Assembly (NCBI GenBank): GCA_020410825.1
Contig: CP084576.1
Span: forward strand, 248,001 to 312,000
DNA from: Candidatus Megaera endosymbiont of Mesostigma viride
GTDB lineage: Bacteria; Pseudomonadota; Alphaproteobacteria; Rickettsiales; Rickettsiaceae
DNA length: 64,000 bases
Reading direction: 5' to 3'
The position numbers and the translations under genes were made by a program. Positions 55,693 through 64,000 of this stretch are shown piece after piece. The notes under the pieces were generated by a model, which did no database searches, was not told the origin of the DNA, and worked only from the letters and a program-made list of their open reading frames with translations. Within the stretch, counting starts at the first letter, position 1; every line of letters begins with the position of its first letter.

Positions 55693-56676
55693 ATGATTGA
55701 ATTTAAACCAAATAAATTAAAATTAAGCGCTTTGCAGTATGTACAATGCTATAAGAAAATGCTGCTTATTCGTCGTTTTGAAGAAAAGTGCGGTCAATTT
55801 TACGGCATGGGGTTAATAGGTGGTTTCTGTCATTTGTATATTGGTCAGGAAGCTGTAATTATGGGGTTTGAATTTGCTAAACAAAAAGGCGATAGCATGA
55901 TTACTAGCTATCGTGATCATGCGCATATTATTATGTCTGGCATTGATCCGAAATTCGTGATGGCGGAACTTACCGGTAGAGCATCTGGTTGTTCTAAAGG
56001 TAAAGGCGGTTCAATGCACATGTTTGATATTCCAGGAAAATTTTATGGTGGTCATGGTATTGTCGGAGCGCAAGTGCCTATAGGAACAGGTCTTGCATTT
56101 GCTGAAAAGTATAATAATACTAAAAATATTTGCTATACTTTTCTAGGTGATGGAGCTGTAAATCAAGGGCAGGTTTATGAGGCCTTTAATATGGCTTCCT
56201 TGTGGAAATTGCCTGTTGTTTATGTTATTGAAAATAATGAATATTCAATGGGGACGGCAGTAAAGAGATCTACTTCCATGGTTGAATTATATAAAAAAGG
56301 CGAGTCATTTGGTATAGCTGGTATTCAAGTAAATGGTATGGATGTCGATGCTGTTTATAATGCTGCGGTTTTTGCCTCTGATTATGCAAGGTCTGGTGCT
56401 GGGCCAATAATTGTTGAAGTAAAAACATATAGATTTAGAGGACATTCAATGTCTGATCCTGCGAAATATAGAACAAAAGAAGAGGTAGAGCAGTATAAGG
56501 GTCGTGACCCATTAGCAGATGTTAGAAATATTATCGTAGATAATAAATATGCAAGCGAAGAAGATCTAAAAACTATAGAGAAAAAAGTTAAGTTGAAAAT
56601 AGCGGAAGTGGAAGAGTTTGCTACATCAGAGCCTTTACCGGATGAAAGCGAGTTGTTTACAGATATATATAAATAA
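55693..56676 (+). CDS. pdhA: Pyruvate dehydrogenase E1 alpha subunit
   Basis: A 327-residue E1 alpha. The thiamine diphosphate motif is G-D-G-A-V-N-Q-G with the closing E-N-N about 28 residues on. The phosphorylation-loop-like [10 protein letters not shown] is present. With PdhB it decarboxylates pyruvate and acetylates the E2 lipoyl arm. pdhB follows after 11 bases. The heterodimeric E1 is the form found in Rickettsiales and mitochondria. Confidence 0.97.
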   Translation: MIEFKPNKLKLSALQYVQCYKKMLLIRRFEEKCGQFYGMGLIGGFCHLYIGQEAVIMGFEFAKQKGDSMITSYRDHAHIIMSGIDPKFVMAELTGRASGCSKGKGGSMHMFDIPGKFYGGHGIVGAQVPIGTGLAFAEKYNNTKNICYTFLGDGAVNQGQVYEAFNMASLWKLPVVYVIENNEYSMGTAVKRSTSMVELYKKGESFGIAGIQVNGMDVDAVYNAAVFASDYARSGAGPIIVEVKTYRFRGHSMSDPAKYRTKEEVEQYKGRDPLADVRNIIVDNKYASEEDLKTIEKKVKLKIAEVEEFATSEPLPDESELFTDIYK

Positions 56677-56687
56677 AGGGTGCATAT

Positions 56688-57665
56688 ATGGCAGAAATAA
56701 CAGTTAGGGAAGCTCTGCAGCTGGCTATGAAAGAGGAAATGCAGAGAGACGAGAGAGTTTTTATTCTGGGTGAGGAGGTAGCAGAGTACCAGGGAGCATA
56801 TAAGATAACGCAAGGTCTGCTTCAGGAGTTTGGGCCAAAGAGAGTAATAGATAGTCCAATTAGTGAACATGGATTTACAGGGCTCGCTATTGGAGCGGCT
56901 TTTGGAGGGCTTAGGCCGATAGTAGAGTTCATGACTTTTAATTTTGCAATGCAGGCTTTTGATCAAATAGTTAATTCTGCCGCTAAAACAAATTATATGT
57001 CTGGAGGACAACTTGGCTGCCCAATAGTTTTTAGAGGACCAAATGGAGCAGCTGCCCGTGTTGCGGCCCAGCATAGCCAGAATTTTGCTGCAGTATATTC
57101 TCATATACCCGGACTCAAGGTAATAGCTCCTTATAGTGCCGAAGATGCAAAAGGTCTGTTAATAAGCGCTATCAGAGATGATAATCCGGTTATTTTTTTA
57201 GAAAATGAGATAATGTATGGAAGGAGTTTTGAGATACCAGATGTTATTGAGCCAATTCCTATTGGCAAAGCACGAATAGTAAAAGAAGGGGGAGATGTAA
57301 CAATTTTGGCTTTTTCCTTGCAAGTTGGGATGGCAATTGAGGCAGCAAATATTTTAGCAGAAGAAAACATTGATGCCGAAATAATAGATTTAAGAACGAT
57401 AAAACCGCTTGATATTGAAACTATATTAGAATCAGTTCGCAAGACGAATCGGTTAATATCTGTGGAAGAAGGGTGGTTTTTTGCTGGAATCGGCGCAACT
57501 ATTAGTTCTATAGTAATAAGAGAAGCTTTTGATTATTTAGATGCTGCTCCAGAGGTTGTATCGGGAAAAGACGTACCATTACCTTATGCCGAGAATCTTG
57601 AGAAGATGTCATTGCCGACGGTAGAAGAGATAATAGCAGCTGCCAAAAGAGCATGTTACAGGTAA
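56688..57665 (+). CDS. pdhB: Pyruvate dehydrogenase E1 beta subunit
   Basis: A 325-residue E1 beta. It has [23 protein letters not shown], and the [13 protein letters not shown] segment typical of the family. Unlike many alphaproteobacterial PdhB proteins it has no N-terminal lipoyl domain, so lipoylation relies on PdhC alone. pdhC starts 30 bases downstream. Confidence 0.97.
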   Translation: MAEITVREALQLAMKEEMQRDERVFILGEEVAEYQGAYKITQGLLQEFGPKRVIDSPISEHGFTGLAIGAAFGGLRPIVEFMTFNFAMQAFDQIVNSAAKTNYMSGGQLGCPIVFRGPNGAAARVAAQHSQNFAAVYSHIPGLKVIAPYSAEDAKGLLISAIRDDNPVIFLENEIMYGRSFEIPDVIEPIPIGKARIVKEGGDVTILAFSLQVGMAIEAANILAEENIDAEIIDLRTIKPLDIETILESVRKTNRLISVEEGWFFAGIGATISSIVIREAFDYLDAAPEVVSGKDVPLPYAENLEKMSLPTVEEIIAAAKRACYR

Positions 57666-57695
57666 TTTCCAGAATAATTTCGATAAAAGGTTCAT

Positions 57696-58943
57696 ATGCC
57701 AATAAAAATTTTAATGCCAGCACTATCGCCGACCATGACCGAGGGGAATCTTGCTAAATGGGTCAAAAAAGAGGGAGAAAAAATTTCTGCAGGTGAGGTA
57801 ATTGCAGAAATCGAAACTGATAAAGCTACTATGGAAGTAGAGGCTGTAGATGAGGGAATAATTGCAAAGATCCTTATTCCGGAAGGAACGGAAGGTGTTC
57901 AGGTTAATTCGTTAATTGCTGTTCTGGTTGAAGGAGATGAAGGAGACGCTGATGTAGAGGCTTTTATTGCCAAATTTAGTACTTCCCCAAAACCGGTTGA
58001 ACAAATTGCTGAAGAAAAAAACCAAGCACCTGCCGAGGCAAAACTAGCAAGCATTTCTGTCCCTAACGCTCCTGCTCAAGGTGTAAGTACGAATAAACGA
58101 ATATTTGCGTCACCCCTAGCTAAAAGAATTGCCAGTATAGAAGGGATATCTTTGTCTAATATTGTTGGATCAGGTCCACATGGACGCATAATTAAAAATG
58201 ATGTTTTATCTGCTGCTAAAAGTAGTAAAGGGTCTATAAGGAGGGATAAAGAGGAATATTGTTTGGTTCCCAATAATAATATGCGCAAAGTGATCGCTAA
58301 AAGATTGCTTGAATCAAAACTTACCGTGCCTCATTTTTATCTTTCAATAGAATGTGTAATGGATTCGGTACTTAATGTACGGGCGCAGATCAATGCTAAT
58401 TTTGAGAGTGATAAAGATAAAAGATTATCAGTAAATGATTTTATTATTTTAGCTTGCGGAAAAGCCTTAAAGGAAGTACCAGCAGCAAATGCTAGTTGGA
58501 CTGATAGTGCGATTATGCTCTATAATAATGTTGATATTTCTGTAGCTGTAGCCATTGAAGGAGGACTTATTACTCCGATTATTAAGAATGCCGATCAGAA
58601 AGATATAGTTAAAATTTCATCTGAAATGAAAGATCTCGCAAAAAGAGCGAGGGAAAATGCTCTTGCGCCTGAAGAGTTTCAAGGCGGAGGGTTTAGTATT
58701 TCCAATTTAGGTATGTACGGAATTAAAAGCTTTAGTGCTATCGTTAATCCACCGCAGGGTTGTATCATGGCTGTAGGTATAAGCTCAAAGCGTCCGGTAA
58801 TTATTGACGATAAAGTAGAAATACGAACTATTATGGATGTTACGCTTTCATGTGATCATAGAGTAGTTGATGGTGCAGTCGGAGCAGAATTTTTAGCAGC
58901 TTTTAAGAAATATATTGAAGCTCCGATTCTAATGTTTGTTTAA
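57696..58943 (+). CDS. pdhC: Dihydrolipoamide acetyltransferase (E2) of pyruvate dehydrogenase
   Basis: A 415-residue E2. It has one lipoyl domain (1-78) with lipoyl-lysine K43 in E-T-D-K-A-T-M-E-V-E, an E3/E1-binding domain (about 135-170, S-P-L-A-K-R-I-A), and a catalytic domain ending C-D-H-R-V-V-D-G-A. It forms the core of the complex and passes acetyl groups to CoA. The N-terminus P-I-K-I-L-M-P-A-L-S-P-T-M-T-E-G distinguishes it from SucB. Confidence 0.97.
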   Translation: MPIKILMPALSPTMTEGNLAKWVKKEGEKISAGEVIAEIETDKATMEVEAVDEGIIAKILIPEGTEGVQVNSLIAVLVEGDEGDADVEAFIAKFSTSPKPVEQIAEEKNQAPAEAKLASISVPNAPAQGVSTNKRIFASPLAKRIASIEGISLSNIVGSGPHGRIIKNDVLSAAKSSKGSIRRDKEEYCLVPNNNMRKVIAKRLLESKLTVPHFYLSIECVMDSVLNVRAQINANFESDKDKRLSVNDFIILACGKALKEVPAANASWTDSAIMLYNNVDISVAVAIEGGLITPIIKNADQKDIVKISSEMKDLAKRARENALAPEEFQGGGFSISNLGMYGIKSFSAIVNPPQGCIMAVGISSKRPVIIDDKVEIRTIMDVTLSCDHRVVDGAVGAEFLAAFKKYIEAPILMFV

Positions 58944-58973
58944 TAAAAAATCTTTTATAGAAGGCCAGAATAT

Positions 58974-60362
58974 ATGGAAAAATTTGATGTGATAGTTATT
59001 GGTGGTGGTCCTGGCGGTTATGTTGCAGCTATTAGAGCATCTCAACTAGGTTTAAAAACGGCAGTTATTGAAAAAGAGCATCTTGGTGGTATTTGCCTTA
59101 ATTGGGGGTGTATACCTACTAAAGCCTTATTAAAGTCGGCTGAATTATTACAGAAAATAAAACACGCAGAAGAATTTGGTATTATTACTGAAAAAGCAAA
59201 TTTTGATATAAAGAAAATCGTTAATCGTTCACGTAGTATCTCAGCTAAATTAGTTGGAGGTATTAAGGGCTTGCTAAAGAAAAATAAAGTAACAATCTTC
59301 GAAGGAACTGCCAAAATCACTAGTCCTAAATCAGTTCTCATTGAAGGAAAAGGCCAAAAAACTTCTTTAGAAGCAAAAAATATTATTATTGCAACCGGTG
59401 CTAGAGCAAGAATCCTAGATGGTTTTAAACCAGACGGCAAGAATATCTGGACTTATAGAGAGGCTTTAATACCGGAATCAGTCCCAAAATCTATGGTTAT
59501 TGTTGGTTCAGGAGCTATAGGTATTGAATTTGCATCTTTTTATAATGCTCTTGGCGTTCAGGTGACTGTACTTGAAGCAGCCTCGCAAATTTTACCGATG
59601 GAAGATGAGGAAATATCAGCTATTGCAAAAAAATCTTTTGAAACAAAAGGGATAAAGTTTTATACTGCTATTAAACTAGAAGGAAAGGAAATTAGAAATA
59701 ACACCGTTAAAGTTGCGTTTTTGCAAAATGATACTAAGATGTTGGTAGAAGCAGAAGTGTTATTGATGGCGGTAGGGATAACCGCTAATACCGAGAATTT
59801 AGGTCTGGAAAATACGAAAGTAAAACTTGATCGTGGTCATATAGCTACTAATGGTGTATGCCAAACAGCCGAGGCAAATATTTATGCAATCGGAGATGTC
59901 GCAGGAGCACCATGGCTTGCTCATAAGGCAAGTCATGAGGGAATAATTGCAGTAGAGCATATTGCTGGTAAGAAGCCACATGAGCTAAATAAATTAAATA
60001 TTCCCGGCTGTACTTATTCTATGCCCCAGATAGCAAGTGTTGGAATGACTGAAAAAGCTGCTCTCGCTGCGGGCTATAAATTAAAAATAGGTCGTTTCCC
60101 TTTTTATGCAAATGGCAAGGCTTTGATTTTAGGCGATAGCGAGGGCCTTATAAAAACGATTTTTGATGCTAAAACCGGTGAATTATTAGGAGCGCATCTG
60201 GTTGGCTCTGATGTGACAGAATTGATACATAGTTATGTAATTGCTAAATCTATGGAGGGGATAGAACTTGATTTTATAGAAGCAATTTTGCCACATCCTA
60301 CTCTTTCAGAGATGTTGCAGGAATCAGTTTTACAAGCATATAATAAGCCAATTCATATATGA
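58974..60362 (+). CDS. lpdA: Dihydrolipoyl dehydrogenase (E3)
   Basis: A 462-residue flavoprotein disulfide reductase. The FAD motif is G-G-G-P-G-G-Y, the redox pair is C41-L-N-W-G-C46, the NAD motif is G-S-G-A-I-G-I-E-F, and the C-terminal His-Glu pair is in H-P-T-L-S-E. Its placement right after pdhC indicates service to the pyruvate dehydrogenase complex. Rickettsiaceae usually have a second lpd for 2-oxoglutarate dehydrogenase elsewhere. Confidence 0.97.
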   Translation: MEKFDVIVIGGGPGGYVAAIRASQLGLKTAVIEKEHLGGICLNWGCIPTKALLKSAELLQKIKHAEEFGIITEKANFDIKKIVNRSRSISAKLVGGIKGLLKKNKVTIFEGTAKITSPKSVLIEGKGQKTSLEAKNIIIATGARARILDGFKPDGKNIWTYREALIPESVPKSMVIVGSGAIGIEFASFYNALGVQVTVLEAASQILPMEDEEISAIAKKSFETKGIKFYTAIKLEGKEIRNNTVKVAFLQNDTKMLVEAEVLLMAVGITANTENLGLENTKVKLDRGHIATNGVCQTAEANIYAIGDVAGAPWLAHKASHEGIIAVEHIAGKKPHELNKLNIPGCTYSMPQIASVGMTEKAALAAGYKLKIGRFPFYANGKALILGDSEGLIKTIFDAKTGELLGAHLVGSDVTELIHSYVIAKSMEGIELDFIEAILPHPTLSEMLQESVLQAYNKPIHI

Positions 60363-60401
60363 TGTAATCTTTAATATTTTTTTATTAAAAGGGATAGGGG
60401 T

Positions 60402-61031
60402 ATGACTGACGAGTTACGTTTACTGCAGATATTAAATGCAAGATTTTTGCATGATCTTTCCAGTTCTGTTGGTACCGTCTCTAATTGTTTAAGCTTAATT
60501 GATACACATAACAAAGATATTAGCAATAAAGCAAAGTTATTGGCTATTGAAGAATCTGGCAATTTGACAAAAAAGGTTAAAGTTTTTCGTGGGGTTTATG
60601 CTTCACCAGATGGTGATACCCAAATGAGTGTTGTTTATTTGACCAAATTGTTTCAAGATTTTTACTCAAATAATAATAAAGTAGAACTAGATATAAAGTT
60701 TGAAACGGGAGTGCTCTATTTAGAAAGTTTACTTGCGAAAGCGTCTTTGTGTTTAGTTATGATCATTTCTGAAGCTAGTGTACGTGGCGGTAAGCTGTCT
60801 TTCTTTTGCGGTAATGACAAAAGTAATAATTTTACAAAAATAACTTTCAATAGTGAAGATCTAAAATTGAACGATGAAACTTGGGATATATTAACCGGTA
60901 AAAAGGATAAGGAAATTAATATTAAAAATTGCCGTGAATTTTACATCCGTAATTTATGTGAGAAAAGCGGATATAAAATTAGCGCCCATAAAAAAAGAAA
61001 TAGCCTAGAGTGTAAGTTTCTTAAGGCTTGA
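60402..61031 (+). CDS. chpT: ChpT-like histidine phosphotransferase
   Basis: A 209-residue protein. The first ~75 residues form a DHp-like helical hairpin with the phospho-accepting H17 in F-L-H17-D-L-S-S-S-V-G; the rest forms a degenerate GHKL-like domain lacking ATP-binding motifs. This is the ChpT layout. ChpT relays phosphate from CckA to CtrA and CpdR, controlling the alphaproteobacterial cell cycle. Neither partner is in the window. It lies between lpdA and fumC with gaps of 39 bases each side, and a GGGATAGGGG stretch precedes the ATG. Confidence 0.8.
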   Translation: MTDELRLLQILNARFLHDLSSSVGTVSNCLSLIDTHNKDISNKAKLLAIEESGNLTKKVKVFRGVYASPDGDTQMSVVYLTKLFQDFYSNNNKVELDIKFETGVLYLESLLAKASLCLVMIISEASVRGGKLSFFCGNDKSNNFTKITFNSEDLKLNDETWDILTGKKDKEINIKNCREFYIRNLCEKSGYKISAHKKRNSLECKFLKA

Positions 61032-61070
61032 TATTTATCATCCATAAAGGTTTATAGCAGAGGAATTGGT

Positions 61071-62462
61071 ATGGCTAGTTACAGAAAAGAAACCGATTCA
61101 ATTGGTGAAATTGAGGTTAGTGAAGAAGTATATTGGGGAGCACAAACACAAAGATCTCTAAATAATTTCAAAATTGCAGACCAAAAAATGCCAAGGGAAA
61201 TAATTAAGGCACTTGCAATTTTAAAAAGATGCGCAGCATTAGTTAATTCTAAAATTGGTATTTTAGATTCTAAAATAGCAGAAGAAATAGTAAAAGCTGC
61301 CGATAGAATTATTACTGGCCAGCTCAGTGATAATTTTCCTTTGGTAGTTTGGCAAACTGGCTCTGGAACCCAGACTAATATGAATATGAACGAGGTTTTA
61401 GCCTCTATTGCGAATGAAAAACTCACCGGTAAGAGAGGTGGAAAGACACCGGTACATCCAAACGATCATGTCAATATGGGACAATCATCAAATGATTCTT
61501 TTCCAACGGCAATGCATATTGCGGCAGTTATTACTACTTATGAAAAACTACTTCCAGCTTTAACCAAATTACATCAAAGTCTTGCTGCAAAAGCAAAAGC
61601 ATGGAGTAAAATAGTTAAAATAGGTAGAACCCATTTGCAAGACGCAACTCCTGTTACATTAGGGCAAGAATTTTCCGGATATGCTGCCCAAGTCGAATAT
61701 TCTTTAAGAAGAATAGAACAATCTTTGGCCGGAGTACATTACCTCGCACAAGGCGGTACGGCTGTTGGAACAGGGATTAATTGCCACGAAAGTTTTGCAG
61801 AGGAATTTGCTGAAGAAGTGGCAGAATATACTTCTTATAAATTCAAAACGGCTAAAAATAAATTTGAAGCTTTAGCATGCAATGATGCGCTAGTGGAATT
61901 TTCCGGCTCACTTAATACTCTTGCCGTGAGTATGATGAAAATAGCAAATGATATCAGGCTGCTTGCCTCGGGACCACGAAGTGGTATAGGTGAGCTTAAT
62001 TTACCGGCAAATGAACCGGGTTCCTCAATTATGCCAGGTAAAGTAAATCCAACTCAGTGTGAGGCCATGACCATGGTAGCCGCTCAGGTAATGGGAAATC
62101 ACGTAGCAGTTACGATTGGAGGATCCAATGGTCATTTAGAGCTGAATGTTTTTAAGCCTCTTATCATTCAGAATGTGCTCCATTCTATAAATTTACTGGC
62201 TGATGCAATTACCAGTTTTGTCGATCATTGTATAGAGGGTATGGAACCGAATCGTGATAGAATAAAGGCTCTTATGGATCAGTCCTTGATGCTTGTAACT
62301 GCTTTAAATCCTCATATTGGTTATGATAAAGCTGCAATTATTGCTAAAAAAGCGTATAGAGAAGGTTTATCTCTAAAAGAAGCGGCTATTCAGCTCAACT
62401 TCATTTCAGAGCAGGATTTTGATAAATTTGTTGTTCCAGAGCATATGGTTGGTAAGATTTAA
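61071..62462 (+). CDS. fumC: Fumarate hydratase, class II
   Basis: A 463-residue oxygen-stable fumarase with the superfamily signature [13 protein letters not shown], the A-site regions G-S-G-T-Q-T-N-M-N and S-S-N-D-S-F-P-T, and H-L-Q-D-A-T-P. It hydrates fumarate to malate. It is last in the pdh-chpT-fumC run and ends before a large inverted repeat. Confidence 0.97.
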   Translation: MASYRKETDSIGEIEVSEEVYWGAQTQRSLNNFKIADQKMPREIIKALAILKRCAALVNSKIGILDSKIAEEIVKAADRIITGQLSDNFPLVVWQTGSGTQTNMNMNEVLASIANEKLTGKRGGKTPVHPNDHVNMGQSSNDSFPTAMHIAAVITTYEKLLPALTKLHQSLAAKAKAWSKIVKIGRTHLQDATPVTLGQEFSGYAAQVEYSLRRIEQSLAGVHYLAQGGTAVGTGINCHESFAEEFAEEVAEYTSYKFKTAKNKFEALACNDALVEFSGSLNTLAVSMMKIANDIRLLASGPRSGIGELNLPANEPGSSIMPGKVNPTQCEAMTMVAAQVMGNHVAVTIGGSNGHLELNVFKPLIIQNVLHSINLLADAITSFVDHCIEGMEPNRDRIKALMDQSLMLVTALNPHIGYDKAAIIAKKAYREGLSLKEAAIQLNFISEQDFDKFVVPEHMVGKI

Positions 62463-62489
62463 ATTACTAGCTGTAGGCGCCTTTTTATT

Positions 62490-62532
62490 TATAGCATATC
62501 AATTTGTCTATACCTTAATTTGATATGCTATA
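62490..62532. repeat. 13-bp-arm inverted repeat between fumC and gltX
   Basis: Bases 62490-62502 (centre AGCATATCAA) pair perfectly with 62520-62532 around a 17-base loop. Neither strand shows a proper T-run after the stem, so it is not a textbook terminator, though it lies between convergent genes where a bidirectional stop would be useful. It could also be a remnant of a palindromic repeat element. Confidence 0.6.
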
Positions 62533-62623
62533 TGTGAGAAACTCTGTTAACTATGGCAAATTTCTAACTTAAACCTAGTATTGCAGTGTAGGGGGTGACT
62601 CGATAAGACAACTTCTTTCTCTC

Positions 62624-63955
62624 TTAACTTTTTAGTCTTCTGAGTATCTCTTCTCTACTTAAAAGAGGGAGTAAATTTTTTAGTTCTGGCCCATTATTCA
62701 TACCGGTTAAAGCAAGCCTGAGGGGCATAAATAAATCCTTGCCTTTCTTCCCAGATTTTTCAGAAATTGATTTAGTCCAATTAGTCCACGTATTTTGATT
62801 AATAATTTCTGGTAAAGTTTCCGCAGCGATAATCAAAATATTGTGATCTGTAACTTCCACTTTTTTAGGATTTGTATAAATTTCCCACCAATCCTTAATA
62901 TCGGATATTTTTTGTAAATTTGGCCTCACGGCACACCAGAATTTTTCATCTATCTGATCAAGATCTAGTTGATGAAGTCTTTCTTTAACATCTTGATATT
63001 CACAGTGAATAACTAATTTATGATTAAGAATTTCTAGCTCTTCAGGCAAATATGTTGTAGGGCTTTTTGAGTAAGTTGAAATATCAAATTTATCTAATAA
63101 CTGTTGTAGGTTGTAGTTTGGTACTACATTGTTTGAAGAGCCAACTAATGCAAAAAAGCTATTTATGGCCATTGCTTCTAACCCTTTATTATCCCGAAGG
63201 TTTGCAATATCGAAACCTCCTTCCCGTTTTGAGATTTTATCATCTTTAGCTTTAACCAGGCTTAAATGTCCGAAATCCGGAGCTTTTGTTCCAAAAGCTT
63301 CGAACATTTGAATTTGAATAGCCGTATTACTGACATGATCTTCACCACGGATAATATGGGATATTTTATAATCAATATCGTCGATAGTAGAACACAACAT
63401 ATAAGTCATAGTACCATCGCCGCGGATGATAATAGGATCACTTAGGTTACTTCCCTGATAGTTTATGATTCCTTTTACCATATCGTGCCATTTTATCTCA
63501 GAATCCTGAACCATAAATCTATAATGTGGTTTTCTACCCATTTTTTCATAAGCGGCTATTTGATCCCGAGTCAGCTTTAAAGATGCCCTATCATATATAG
63601 GAGGTAACCCGCGAGATAACTGAAGTTTTCTTTTTATAGCTAATTCTTCGGGAGTTTCATAACATGGGTATAGCCTTCCGCTATGTAAGAGCTTTTCTTT
63701 AGCAATTAGATAATTATTTAACCTGCTATTCTGGTTAAAGCTTTCGTCCCATTCTAGGCCCAGCCATTTTAGGTCTCTAATAATTGCATTTTTATATTCT
63801 TCAGTACTTCTTGTAATATCGGTATCGTCGATTCGGAGGATAAATTTGCCATTATATTTGCGGGCATATAACCAGTTAATAAGAGCAGTACGTGCATTTC
63901 CTATATGTAAAAACCCAGTAGGAGAAGGGGCAAATCTAGTAATAACTTTTTTCAT
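62624..63955 (-). CDS. gltX: Glutamyl-tRNA synthetase
   Basis: A 443-residue class I synthetase: the HIGH motif as F-L-H-I-G-N-A-R-T near the N-terminus, and the KMSKS motif as K-I-S-K-R. The length is slightly short for the family (about 465-475). Many alphaproteobacteria, including Rickettsia, have two GltX proteins, one charging tRNA-Glu and one mischarging tRNA-Gln for GatCAB; which this is cannot be decided from sequence alone. It is convergent with fumC, and its ATG lies at 63955. Confidence 0.96.
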   Translation of the reverse strand: MKKVITRFAPSPTGFLHIGNARTALINWLYARKYNGKFILRIDDTDITRSTEEYKNAIIRDLKWLGLEWDESFNQNSRLNNYLIAKEKLLHSGRLYPCYETPEELAIKRKLQLSRGLPPIYDRASLKLTRDQIAAYEKMGRKPHYRFMVQDSEIKWHDMVKGIINYQGSNLSDPIIIRGDGTMTYMLCSTIDDIDYKISHIIRGEDHVSNTAIQIQMFEAFGTKAPDFGHLSLVKAKDDKISKREGGFDIANLRDNKGLEAMAINSFFALVGSSNNVVPNYNLQQLLDKFDISTYSKSPTTYLPEELEILNHKLVIHCEYQDVKERLHQLDLDQIDEKFWCAVRPNLQKISDIKDWWEIYTNPKKVEVTDHNILIIAAETLPEIINQNTWTNWTKSISEKSGKKGKDLFMPLRLALTGMNNGPELKNLLPLLSREEILRRLKS

Positions 63956-64000
63956 ATAAAAATGGTTTTTTATTTATCCTTAATAATTTTAGCTGCTCTT

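Noticed and set aside
56382-57104. A 240-codon open frame on the minus strand across pdhA/pdhB.
   Set aside because: It lies fully antisense to two well-conserved enzymes, has no family resemblance and spans their junction; it is a frame shadow.
1-64000. tRNA, rRNA and CRISPR arrays.
   Set aside because: I scanned the intergenic regions for T-loop motifs, rRNA landmarks and regularly spaced repeats and found none; a covariance-model scan would be decisive.

Overview
The window is AT-rich, densely coded DNA from an obligate intracellular alphaproteobacterium of the order Rickettsiales, most likely family Rickettsiaceae. The evidence is a Rickettsia-type ATP/ADP translocase (tlc), a Rickettsia-type Pld phospholipase, an rvh type IV secretion block (rvhB3, rvhB4 and five tandem rvhB6 genes), a ChpT phosphotransferase, and short PHB genes (phaC, phaA). 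The grouping of pdhA, pdhB, pdhC and lpdA into one directon differs from what I recall of Rickettsia sensu stricto. A less studied genus seems plausible, but I cannot name a species.

Layout. 1-0.5 kb: end of rsmH, then ftsL. 0.7-3.6 kb: a frameshifted fusion of a Na+/solute symporter and a histidine kinase. 3.7-5.7 kb: a candidate secreted phosphoinositide phosphatase with a C-X5-R motif of the SopB/IpgD/SidF kind. 5.7-18.5 kb: housekeeping and host-interaction genes (aspS, rnd, pld, an M23 peptidase, an MrpF-like protein, a UbiH-like protein, cycM, tsaD, htpG, an MNT-HEPN fusion, phaA, phaC). 18.7-20.2 kb: tlc. 20.3-25.3 kb: a minus-strand directon for envelope and cofactor functions (coaD, alr, mlaE, mlaF, tamA). 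25.4-30.0 kb: a GNAT acetyltransferase, a ParA ATPase, a small membrane protein and addB. 30.3-33.1 kb: an intact paralogue of the symporter-kinase, in inverted orientation. 33.4-50.6 kb: the rvh operon. 50.7-55.4 kb: an accessory segment with a small Cys-rich protein ending in a CaaX-like box, a proP-type transporter gene split by a group II intron, a small alarmone hydrolase and a small unknown protein. 55.6-62.5 kb: pdhA-pdhB-pdhC-lpdA-chpT-fumC behind a good sigma-70-like promoter. 62.6-64 kb: gltX.

How the parts fit together. Tlc takes ATP from the host, and the pdh/fumC cluster feeds the TCA cycle from pyruvate. The rvh operon supplies the ATPase and the polytopic subunits of a type IV secretion system that could export proteins such as the phosphatase. 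The two symporter-kinase proteins look like transporter-linked two-component sensors, and ChpT is a phosphorelay hub in alphaproteobacteria, but no response regulator lies in the window.

Most notable observations: (1) a group II intron whose exact excision (51177-53125) restores a full-length proP reading frame; (2) an 801-bp near-identical inverted repeat joining the kinase halves of two otherwise divergent sensor genes; (3) the CX5R phosphatase effector candidate; (4) a 73-residue protein ending in a CaaX-like tetrapeptide next to the rvh operon; (5) architectural oddities in the RvhB6 paralogues. No tRNA, rRNA or CRISPR array was recognised.
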